NCBI GenBank assembly: GCA_017380475.1
Contig: JAFODX010000124.1
Coordinates: forward strand, 1 to 6,254
Reading direction: 5' to 3'
DNA: 6,254 nt
Origin: Clostridia bacterium
Lineage (GTDB): Bacteria > Bacillota > Clostridia > UBA1381
Both the position numbers and the translations under genes were made by a program. The notes under the pieces are model-generated. The model was given only the letters and a program-made list of their open reading frames with translations. It was not told the origin of the DNA and searched no databases. Positions 1 to 5,559 of this stretch are shown piece after piece. The first letter of the stretch is position 1. Each line of letters begins with the position of its first letter.

Positions 1-1
1 A

Positions 2-1204
2 ATGCACATCGCAAAAAACTTTATGCTTCTTAACTGCGATGTTGTCGCAATCTGTGACGATAAAGGGGATCGCCTTGAACGTGGTGCAAAGGAGCTTGGT
101 ACAGACATAACAAGATACGATAATTTCGACGAGTTTATCAAACACGATATGGATGCCGTGATTCTCGCAAATTATTTCCACGAGCACGCACCGTATGCGA
201 TAAAGTGTATGGAGCGTGGAATTCATGTGTTCAGTGAATGTATCAGTAACGGCACAATGGCAGAGGGCGTTGAGCTTATCCGTGCTTCTGAGAAAAGCAA
301 CGCTATATATTTCCTCGCTGAAAACTATCCGCAGATGATTTTCAATCGTGAAATGAAGCGTGTCTGCGACACAAAAACACTCGGCAAGATACTCTATGCC
401 GAGGGCGAATACAACCACCCGGGAGACCCGAACAATTTAGAATTCAAAAAAGATTATACATATTTCCCCGGACATTGGCGTAACTTCCTGCCGAGAACAT
501 ATTATATAACCCACTCACTCGGACCCGTGATGCGAATAACAGGTGCAACACCGAAGCGTGTTACAGCGTTTGCATCTTTTGCCCCGGTTGAGGGCGATGT
601 TCCCAATGCGAGCTTTGTCGGCGACCGTGCGGCTATAGTTACAACACAGAATGATGACGGATCTGTTTTCCGTATTACAGGTCATGCAAGTTTTGGCGGA
701 CACCATAACGCATACCGTATCTGCGGAACAAAGGGACAGATTGAGAATCTGCGTGGTATGGGCGACAAGGTTATGCTTCGCTATAACAGCTGGGAGAAGC
801 CTGAAAATGCGAACGAGGTTTCTCTTTATGAGCCGAGCTGGAATGACCCTGAAGAGGAGTTTATAAAGCAAAGCGGACATGGCGGTGCAGACTATTTAAC
901 AGCACGTATGTTTGTTGAGTGCATAAAGAACGGTAAACAGCCCGAATTCCCGTTTGATATTCATTCGGCTGTTACCATGTCATCAGTTGCTATTCTTTCA
1001 CACCGTTCAATGCTTGATGGCGGTGTGCCGTACGATATTCCTGATTTCAGACTTGAGGAGTGCCGTAAGCAGTATGAAAACGACAGAAAAACACCGTTCT
1101 GTGACCCGACAGACGAAAACTACATTCCCTGCTGTTCGCACACAGATTTTGCACCGAAAGATACACAAATGAAATTGTATAAAGAAGTTTTAAACATCGA
1201 CTAA
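2..1204 (+). CDS. Gfo/Idh/MocA-family oxidoreductase (5'-truncated by window edge)
   Basis: This is probably a cytoplasmic NAD(P)-dependent sugar or inositol dehydrogenase-type enzyme; the substrate is unknown. Four hundred residues are visible. The first ATG at base 2 is very unlikely to be the true start: the visible protein begins just after where the glycine-rich GxGxxG dinucleotide-binding loop should be, so roughly 15-20 residues probably lie outside the window. Rossmann-fold features that remain are the strand ending VVAICD (residues 14-19), the DAVILAN strand (51-57) and the HVFSEC strand (75-80), where SEC replaces the common EKP motif. The C-terminal alpha/beta domain includes GHWRN (157-161) and THSLGPV (170-176). 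The latter resembles the H-x-LGPV segment that I recall from GH109-type members of this superfamily, which use NAD for glycoside cleavage; that link is only suggestive. The tail has three cysteines (367, 377, 378). The gene converges on the pot operon, and its TAA lies in the base of the shared terminator. Family assignment is firm; the reaction is not known. Confidence 0.9.
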   Translation: MHIAKNFMLLNCDVVAICDDKGDRLERGAKELGTDITRYDNFDEFIKHDMDAVILANYFHEHAPYAIKCMERGIHVFSECISNGTMAEGVELIRASEKSNAIYFLAENYPQMIFNREMKRVCDTKTLGKILYAEGEYNHPGDPNNLEFKKDYTYFPGHWRNFLPRTYYITHSLGPVMRITGATPKRVTAFASFAPVEGDVPNASFVGDRAAIVTTQNDDGSVFRITGHASFGGHHNAYRICGTKGQIENLRGMGDKVMLRYNSWEKPENANEVSLYEPSWNDPEEEFIKQSGHGGADYLTARMFVECIKNGKQPEFPFDIHSAVTMSSVAILSHRSMLDGGVPYDIPDFRLEECRKQYENDRKTPFCDPTDENYIPCCSHTDFAPKDTQMKLYKEVLNID

Positions 1205-1240
1205 ACTAAAAAGAAACCGCAATGCGGTTTCTTTTAGTTT
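1203..1240. terminator. bidirectional Rho-independent terminator between convergent genes
   Basis: The left arm at 1203-1220 (AAACTAAAAAGAAACCGC) is the reverse complement of the right arm at 1224-1240 apart from one bulged A, leaving a three-base loop (AAT). The GC-rich tip (ACCGC/GCGGT) is flanked by A-rich sequence on one side and T-rich sequence on the other. Transcripts from either direction would therefore form a hairpin with a U-rich 3' flank. It serves the oxidoreductase from the left and the potABCD operon from the right. The stop codons of both genes (TAA at 1202-1204 on plus, TAA at 1236-1234 on minus) lie in the arms. Confidence 0.9.
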
Positions 1241-3168
1241 ATCTTGAATGTTTCCCAAAGTGTATTGATATAATCAAGTGTTTCGGGTTTTAAGTTGTGG
1301 TATGCGTTCTTGTTATAGTTTTCAGCAAATCCACCGCTTTTACCGTAGAGAATATTCATTGCCTTCTCGCCCATTTCCTCTATATATCCCTCGTTTTCGT
1401 AAACGAGCTTATTGGGCGATGCATAGTAGGTATATTCAGCATTGGCAATCGCCGGCTCTTCAGAGAGCATATAGTTGATAAAAATTTCTGCAAGCTCTTT
1501 ATTCTCACAGCAGGTCGGAACACACATTGCGTCTATATAATAGTTTGTGCGTTCGGGGTAGTAGAACTCCAGATCCACATCCTCTGCCTGGGCGTCGACC
1601 ATTGTGAAATAATCACCTGCATAATATGCGCCGATTGCCGCCTCACCCGATTCCATCATATTATAGATTTCGTCCATTACAAGGCTGTAAACGAGCGGAC
1701 GCTGTTTCATAAGCTCTTTATGTGCCTTATCCCACACCTTTTTGTCCTCAGAATTGACATCGAGTCCGAGCTTATACATGGCCATTCCGAACGCATCACG
1801 TGAGTTATTGAACTGCAGAATCTTGTTTTTGTACTTTTCGTTCCATAACAAGTCCCAGTCACCCGCATCGGCTTTGTCCACCTCGTTTGCGTTGTAGATA
1901 ACACCGATTATTCCGTATGCATACGGTACAGTGTATTGGTTTTCGGGATCATAGTACAGACCACGGAACTCATTATCTATATACTTGTAATTAGGAATGT
2001 TCTTAAAATCAAGCGGTAAAAGAAGGTTTTCATTCTTCATACGTGCAATCATATAGTCAGACGGGATAATTACGTCATAGCTGACCGCACCGCTTGAAAT
2101 TTTGCTGTACATATCTTCGTTTGACGCAAAAGTGGTATAATTAACGGTGACTTTCCTGCCGTATTCTTTCTCATACCATTTCTCAAACTCACGAACAGTA
2201 TCAAACGTGTCCTCACTGCCGTCAGAGATATATTCACCCCAGTTATACACGTTTAAAACAAGCGGTTTCTGCTTGTTAAAGCCTATTACAACACCGGCAA
2301 CAATAACAACAACTGCCAACGCTCCCGCCATAATTGCACCTGCTGGTTTGCGGTTTGTGTTTTTGTTCTTGTTACGCAGTTTACGGTTATCGTCATTGTC
2401 AACAAAGTTATTGACAAGAAGCAATGTAAGAGTTACAAAGAAAATAATCGTTGCAAGTGCGTACATTTTGGGTGTAACCGTCTTTTTGGTCATACCGTAA
2501 ATTCGTATAGGCAAGGTCTGAAAATCATTGCCTGATGTAAAGTAGCTTATTACGAAATCGTCAAGCGATAATGTGAATGCCATAATTGCACCTGTGATTA
2601 TGCCCGGCATTATTTCGGGTAATGTTACCTTGAAAAACGCACGCAACGGCGTACAGCCAAGATCCTGTGCCGCCTCTGTAAGTGATGAATCCATCTGTGC
2701 AAGCTTGGGCAGCACCTGAAATATCACATACGGCAGACAGAACGTGACGTGTGCGATAAGCAGTGTCCAGAAATTAAGGCTTGTTGCCGCACCGAAAAGC
2801 CGTCCGACAAACACGAACACAAGCATCATCGAGATACCCGTTATAATATCGGGGTTTATCATCGGGATGTTCGTAACGGAGTTTAACACCGTTCTGTACC
2901 AGCGTTTACGTATTTTATGGATTCCAAACGCCGCCGCAGTTCCCATCACCGTTGACACTGCCGTTGCTGACAACGCAAGAATCAGCGTGTTCTTAACCGC
3001 CTCAAGAGTATTACGGTCGTTTAAAAGCTCCTTATACCATTTAAGCGAAAAGCTTGAAAATACCGACAGGCTCTTTGCATCGTTAAATGAGAACAAAAGC
3101 AGTATTGCAATGGGAGCAAACAGAAACGCCATAATCAGACCTGTATAGATTTTTGATGACATTTTCAT
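1234..3168 (-). CDS. potCD: PotC-PotD fusion: polyamine ABC permease with C-terminal substrate-binding domain
   Basis: This single 644-residue protein appears to combine the second permease subunit and the binding protein of a spermidine/putrescine importer. Residues 1-255 are PotC-like: hydrophobic segments near 10-27, 60-82, 103-124, 132-152, 185-207 and 236-253, with the ATPase-docking EAA motif at 165-189 (EAAQDLG...LPEIMPG). A lysine/arginine/asparagine-rich linker (254-275) leads into a seventh hydrophobic helix (about 276-297). Residues 304-644 are PotD-like, with the YNWGEYI start (308-314), PSDYM (369-373), VPYAYG (414-419), SRDAFGMAM (456-464) and YIDAMCVP (544-551). The charged linker would be cytoplasmic and helix 7 would carry the binding domain outside, replacing a cleaved signal or lipobox. 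The chosen ATG at 3168 lies 6 bases after an SD (GGGGGTG) and one base after the potB stop. The ATG at 3183 would lie upstream of that SD, inside potB. PotC-PotD fusions occur in other Firmicutes as far as I recall. Polyamine specificity is inferred. Confidence 0.92.
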   Translation of the reverse strand: MKMSSKIYTGLIMAFLFAPIAILLLFSFNDAKSLSVFSSFSLKWYKELLNDRNTLEAVKNTLILALSATAVSTVMGTAAAFGIHKIRKRWYRTVLNSVTNIPMINPDIITGISMMLVFVFVGRLFGAATSLNFWTLLIAHVTFCLPYVIFQVLPKLAQMDSSLTEAAQDLGCTPLRAFFKVTLPEIMPGIITGAIMAFTLSLDDFVISYFTSGNDFQTLPIRIYGMTKKTVTPKMYALATIIFFVTLTLLLVNNFVDNDDNRKLRNKNKNTNRKPAGAIMAGALAVVVIVAGVVIGFNKQKPLVLNVYNWGEYISDGSEDTFDTVREFEKWYEKEYGRKVTVNYTTFASNEDMYSKISSGAVSYDVIIPSDYMIARMKNENLLLPLDFKNIPNYKYIDNEFRGLYYDPENQYTVPYAYGIIGVIYNANEVDKADAGDWDLLWNEKYKNKILQFNNSRDAFGMAMYKLGLDVNSEDKKVWDKAHKELMKQRPLVYSLVMDEIYNMMESGEAAIGAYYAGDYFTMVDAQAEDVDLEFYYPERTNYYIDAMCVPTCCENKELAEIFINYMLSEEPAIANAEYTYYASPNKLVYENEGYIEEMGEKAMNILYGKSGGFAENYNKNAYHNLKPETLDYINTLWETFKIN

Positions 3169-3169
3169 A

Positions 3170-4060
3170 TTACTCACCCCCATATACCAGTTTTGCGGTA
3201 ATATATTTTACCAATCCCATAGCAACAAGCAGAATTACCATCAGTATGAAAGCAATCGCCGCCGCAAAATGGAGGTTGTTTGCAATGTATTGTCCCTCAA
3301 TCGCATCACCGATAAGGAAAAACTTGCCATTACCGAGCTTTTGCGAGATGTAGAACGTGCTGATTGATGGAATCAGAACCATAGTAATTCCTGAAATCAC
3401 GCCCGGCAGACTCAACGGGAAAATAACACGGCGCAAAACGCCGAAGCCGTTACAGCCGAGGTCACGTGCCGCCTCAAGCAGCTTTAAATCCATCTTCGCC
3501 ATAATAGAGTATATCGGCAGTATCATATACGGGAAATAGTCATAGACCATTCCGATTATAACCGCCGTTTCCGTTCCGATTATATGCAACGGTTTTATCC
3601 CGAACACACCCGTTATACTGTTTAATATGCCCGTATCCTGCAGAATTGTCATCCACGCATATGTACGGATAAGGAAGTTCATCCACATCGGTATCATAAT
3701 AAGTGTGACAAGTGTTTTTTGTGTACGGGCCTTTGCACGGGCTATGATATACGCCATCGGATAGCCAAGCAAAAGGCAAATAACCGTTGAAATTGCCGCA
3801 AGCTTTAATGAACGCATAAATATAACAATATACGTATGCACTTCACGAACCGTACCGTCATCGCCCTTGAGGTCACTTGTTGCAGTGAAGAAACGGGTTA
3901 TGTTTTCGGTTGTGAACCGGAAATTCTCGTCAGTAAATGCGTAGTATGCCACAAAAACAAGCGGAACGAGTATAAACAAAAGCGACCATACCGAATACGG
4001 TGCAAGTGCAAGACCTGCGGTTCTGCTGTGCTGTTTTTGTAAGGTTTTTCTCATTCTCAC
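3170..4060 (-). CDS. potB: Spermidine/putrescine ABC transporter permease PotB
   Basis: This is a 296-residue inner-membrane permease of the binding-protein-dependent transport family, expected to form a heterodimeric channel with the PotC half of PotCD and to dock on PotA. A basic N-terminus ([13 protein letters not shown]) precedes the first hydrophobic helix at about 15-42. Further helices are near 84-106, 115-139, 163-186, 214-236 and 264-285, giving the usual six. The cytoplasmic EAA loop begins [11 protein letters not shown] at 196 and ends with LPG at 218-220. A periplasmic-type loop of about 40 residues (43-80) follows helix 1, as is usual for PotB. The start is taken as the GTG at 4060-4058, because an SD (GGGAGGTGA) ends at an appropriate distance; the internal ATG at 4054 would be 12 bases from the GGAGG core. 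The GTG overlaps the potA TGA stop by GTGA, indicating coupling. Length and motifs are normal for the family. Confidence 0.94.
   Translation of the reverse strand: MRMRKTLQKQHSRTAGLALAPYSVWSLLFILVPLVFVAYYAFTDENFRFTTENITRFFTATSDLKGDDGTVREVHTYIVIFMRSLKLAAISTVICLLLGYPMAYIIARAKARTQKTLVTLIMIPMWMNFLIRTYAWMTILQDTGILNSITGVFGIKPLHIIGTETAVIIGMVYDYFPYMILPIYSIMAKMDLKLLEAARDLGCNGFGVLRRVIFPLSLPGVISGITMVLIPSISTFYISQKLGNGKFFLIGDAIEGQYIANNLHFAAAIAFILMVILLVAMGLVKYITAKLVYGGE
3175..3181 (-). promoter_or_regulatory. SD site of potCD embedded in the potB 3' end
   Basis: The minus-strand sequence GGGGGTG is formed by the last sense codons of potB (encoding Gly-Gly-Glu) and lies 6 bases before the ATG at 3168-3166. 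It decides the start of the fusion gene over the in-frame ATGs at 3183 and 3162. Because the site is inside potB and the stop and start codons are one base apart, terminating ribosomes probably reinitiate here. Confidence 0.8.
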
Positions 4061-5169
4061 TCGTCACCTCCCGGATCGGAAAGCTCGTCGAGCTCGTTGG
4101 AGTATGACGAATAGTCGCCGTACATTCCCGAATATTCTGATTTTTTCATTATGTGTATTGCATCGGGTTCGAGTGTTATGCCAATGTTTTCACCCACATT
4201 TACAGAATCGGTTGTCTGTATCATCCACTTGAATCCGCCGATATCAACAATTATTTCGTTATGCACGCCCATGAACGTAACCTGCGTAACAGTACCTTTG
4301 ATTTCGCCTTTTTCCACGGGTACAATATCGACGTCTTCAGGACGCACCACCACGTCTACCGGCTCACCGTGAGCAAAGCCCTTATCAAGACAATCAAAAG
4401 TATGCCCGGAAAACTTAACCTTGTAGTTTTCAAGCATTATTCCGTCGATTATATTACTCTCACCGATAAAGTCGGCAACGAACGCATTCTGCGGTTCGTT
4501 ATAAATATCTGCCGGTGTACCGATTTGCTGAATACGTCCCTCATTAAGTACCACTATAGTGTCTGACATACTCAATGCCTCTTCCTGGTCGTGTGTAACA
4601 AAAACGAATGTAATACCCGTTGACTGCTGTATTTTCTTAAGCTCCTGCTGCATATCCTTGCGTAGCTTCAAATCCAACGCACCAAGCGGTTCGTCAAGAA
4701 GCAGAACCTTCGGATGGCTTATAAGAGCACGTGCAATCGCAACTCTCTGCTGTTGTCCGCCCGAAAGACTTGTTACACTTCTGTTTGCAAAGCTGCCAAG
4801 CATTACGAGGTTAAGCATTTCTGTAACCTTTTCTTTGATTTCATCTTTCGGAACTTTACGCTCACGCAAAGCAAACGCAACATTCTCAAACACGTTCAGG
4901 TGCGGAAACAAAGCGTATTTCTGAAAAACCGTGTTAATGTTACGCTTATGGGGCGGTGTATCGTTCAGACGCTCGCCCAGAAATAATATATCACCCTCAT
5001 CGGGGTTTTCAAAACCGCCTATCATACGCAGGAGTGTGGTTTTACCGCATCCTGACGGGCCAAGCAGTGTTATAAATTCATTATCGTGAATATCAAGGCT
5101 GATATTGGTAAGTACCTGCTCACCGTCAAAGGCCTTGGATATGTTTTTCAGCTCTATTATTTTTTTCAT
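4057..5169 (-). CDS. potA: Spermidine/putrescine ABC transporter ATP-binding protein PotA
   Basis: This 370-residue cytoplasmic ATPase energises the PotB/PotCD channel. From the chosen start, every ABC motif is intact: Walker [10 protein letters not shown] (37-45), Q-loop glutamine 83 in QKYALFPH, signature LSGGQ (135-139), Walker B VLLLDE (155-160) followed by the LGALD D-loop, and the switch histidine in VTHDQ (193). A C-terminal TOBE-type regulatory domain (about 235-342) includes VVRPEDV (274-280), as in PotA/MalK/CysA-class importers. The final 28 residues are rich in Tyr, Ser, Asp and Glu and look disordered. The ATG at 5169-5167 is preceded at 9 bases by GAGGAGG. An in-frame ATG at 5193 would lie upstream of the SD, at the end of a terminator hairpin, and is rejected. 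Assignment to polyamines rather than sulfate, iron or sugar depends on the PotB and PotD neighbours. It is the first gene of the operon and overlaps potB by 4 bases. Confidence 0.95.
   Translation of the reverse strand: MKKIIELKNISKAFDGEQVLTNISLDIHDNEFITLLGPSGCGKTTLLRMIGGFENPDEGDILFLGERLNDTPPHKRNINTVFQKYALFPHLNVFENVAFALRERKVPKDEIKEKVTEMLNLVMLGSFANRSVTSLSGGQQQRVAIARALISHPKVLLLDEPLGALDLKLRKDMQQELKKIQQSTGITFVFVTHDQEEALSMSDTIVVLNEGRIQQIGTPADIYNEPQNAFVADFIGESNIIDGIMLENYKVKFSGHTFDCLDKGFAHGEPVDVVVRPEDVDIVPVEKGEIKGTVTQVTFMGVHNEIIVDIGGFKWMIQTTDSVNVGENIGITLEPDAIHIMKKSEYSGMYGDYSSYSNELDELSDPGGDE
4064..4072 (-). promoter_or_regulatory. SD site of potB embedded in the potA 3' end
   Basis: The minus strand reads GGGAGGTGA, made of the final codons of potA (for Pro-Gly-Gly-Asp). 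Its GGAGG core is 6 bases from the GTG at 4060, which favours this GTG over the ATG two codons downstream. Confidence 0.8.
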
Positions 5170-5178
5170 GTCAGGTTT

Positions 5179-5185
5179 CCTCCTC
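5179..5185 (-). promoter_or_regulatory. SD site of potA
   Basis: The minus strand reads GAGGAGG, 9 bases before the ATG at 5169. It lies only 8 bases downstream of the U-tract of the hairpin at 5194-5223, so it is exposed only in transcripts that read past that terminator. Confidence 0.85.
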
Positions 5186-5193
5186 AGACACAT

Positions 5194-5223
5194 AAAAAGT
5201 GGTATGCATTGCGCATACCACTT
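5194..5223 (-). terminator. Intrinsic terminator/attenuator-like hairpin just upstream of potA
   Basis: Read on the minus strand, AAGTGGTATGC (5223-5213) pairs perfectly with GCATACCACTT (5207-5197) across a five-base loop (GCAAT). The stem is followed at once by a T run that continues to 5194. This 11-bp stem plus U-tract has the form of a Rho-independent terminator. It lies inside the potA leader, about 25 bases before the start codon, so if functional it would stop transcription before the pot genes unless it is overridden. Alternatively it could end a separate upstream ncRNA or act as an mRNA-stabilising hairpin. On the plus strand the hairpin lacks a T run. The AGTGGTA of its 5' arm is repeated upstream at 5308-5302, which could form a competing pairing. 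Confidence 0.75.
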
Positions 5224-5365
5224 GTAATATCAGAGCATATTATTCCCCTATGGGTATATTTCTCTCAATGGGTTTAGAGTTTATATAGCAAAGAATACTT
5301 TTACCACTCTTATTGACCATTTCACAAGCTTTGCACAAGGCACCGGTTTATAGTAACCAACTTAT
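5224..5365 (-). other. Distal part of the potA leader, mostly unassigned
   Basis: No convincing protein gene was seen here. On the minus strand there is a 6-bp inverted repeat, GCAAAG (5334-5329) with CTTTGC (5293-5288). A copy of AGTGGTA (5308-5302) matches the 5' arm of the following terminator. A two-codon frame ATG-CTC-TGA (5238-5230) lies 6 bases after AGGGG (5249-5245). The sequence is A+T-rich and may link the upstream RNA domain to the attenuator, or be the promoter region of potA itself. Confidence 0.4.
5282..5290 (-). promoter_or_regulatory. Possible second potA promoter (extended -10 only)
   Basis: The minus strand reads TGC-TATATA (5290-5282), an extended -10 element similar to the strong upstream promoter. 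No recognisable -35 box lies 16-18 bases upstream (AGAGTG at the 17-base position). If used, transcription would start near 5275, giving a short leader that still contains the 5194-5223 hairpin and making the upstream structured RNA a separate unit. Confidence 0.3.
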
Positions 5366-5387
5366 AAAACTTGAGCTTTTAACTCAA
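5366..5387 (-). terminator. Weak terminator-like hairpin at the 3' end of the structured RNA
   Basis: On the minus strand TTGAG (5387-5383) pairs with CTCAA (5375-5371), extended by one U-G pair, and is followed by GTTTTAT. The stem is short and A/U-rich, so termination would be inefficient or factor-assisted. The 5' arm is the same stretch that forms the 3' strand of the long-range closing helix of the upstream RNA, so the two structures exclude each other. Confidence 0.35.
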
Positions 5388-5524
5388 TCAATAAGGCAAC
5401 ATATGTTGCCAACCGCCAAAGCGGTTTTCGGCATTTGACCCGGCTGTCCGTATGGCCTTGGCAGACATTGTGGCGTCTGCGGTCATAAATATCTTGCTTC
5501 GGAAAACCCTTTCCGATTGAGACA
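5383..5524 (-). ncRNA. Unrecognised structured RNA: candidate riboswitch-like leader or standalone ncRNA
   Basis: A transcript from the strong promoter at 5531-5559 would begin near 5524 and fold extensively. A closing helix pairs 5521-5515 (CUCAAUC) with 5389-5383 (GAUUGAG). Inside it lie hairpin 5516-5510/5505-5499 (UCGGAAA with UUUCCGA, GGGU loop; shares two bases with the closing helix); helix 5485-5481/5440-5436 (UGACC/GGUCA), which contains hairpin 5480-5475/5466-5461 (GCAGAC/GUCUGC) and a possible small GGC/GCC hairpin; hairpin 5426-5421/5416-5411 (AACCGC/GCGGUU) with basal UGCC/GGCA; and hairpin 5410-5405/5400-5395 (GGCAAC/GUUGCC). The last two compete for 5410-5407. No plausible coding frame with an SD covers it. 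I compared it from memory with the TPP, SAM, lysine, FMN, cobalamin, guanidine, c-di-GMP, c-di-AMP, Mn, T-box and 6S consensus features and found no match. The function is unknown. Its position suggests control of polyamine uptake. Confidence 0.6.
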
Positions 5525-5530
5525 TGTAGA

Positions 5531-5559
5531 ATTATAGCATATTTTCGTACCTTTGTCAA
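5531..5559 (-). promoter_or_regulatory. Perfect-consensus sigma-70/sigma-A promoter with extended -10
   Basis: The minus strand has TTGACA at 5559-5554 and TATAAT at 5536-5531 with a spacer of exactly 17 bases, and TGC immediately before the -10 makes it an extended -10. The predicted start is about 5523-5525. It drives the structured RNA and possibly the pot operon. The -35 box overlaps the TGA stop of the upstream DMT gene (5558-5556). A match to all elements is uncommon for mRNA leaders and more typical of abundant stable RNAs. Confidence 0.93.

Noticed and set aside
515..880. 121-codon minus-strand frame opposite the oxidoreductase
   Set aside because: The composition is rich in Cys, Arg and Ser with no recognisable domain; it is a shadow of the conserved plus-strand gene.
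1297..1803. 168-codon plus-strand frame opposite the PotD domain
   Set aside because: It is antisense to a clear conserved protein, has no family-like motifs or SD, and is a by-product of the codon usage of potCD.
3169..3183. Upstream in-frame ATG at 3183 as the potCD start
   Set aside because: It lies upstream of the good SD at 3181-3175 and inside the end of potB; the ATG at 3168 has proper 6-base spacing.
4057..5169. PotA as a sulfate, iron or maltose importer ATPase
   Set aside because: The ATPase alone is ambiguous, but the adjoining PotB permease and PotD-type binding domain point to a polyamine-type substrate.
5170..5193. ATG at 5193 as the potA start
   Set aside because: It lies at the end of the hairpin U-tract with no SD before it, and the strong GAGGAGG lies downstream of it, correctly placed for the ATG at 5169.
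5395..5426. Short palindromes (GGCAACATATGTTGCC and AACCGC/GCGGTT) as operators or a CRISPR or attachment site
   Set aside because: They lie within the transcribed structured region, are not repeated at regular spacing, and fit RNA hairpins better.
5383..5524. Assignment of the structured RNA to a specific class such as 6S RNA, T-box or a cobalamin riboswitch
   Set aside because: The hallmark conserved strings and architectures (6S rod with central bubble, T-box AGGGTGG segment, cobalamin GCCAGGA-type box) were not found; naming a class would be a guess.
5362..5559. 65-codon minus-strand frame across the leader
   Set aside because: Its start lies within the promoter, upstream of the predicted transcription start, it has no SD, and its bases are better explained by the paired arms of the structured RNA.
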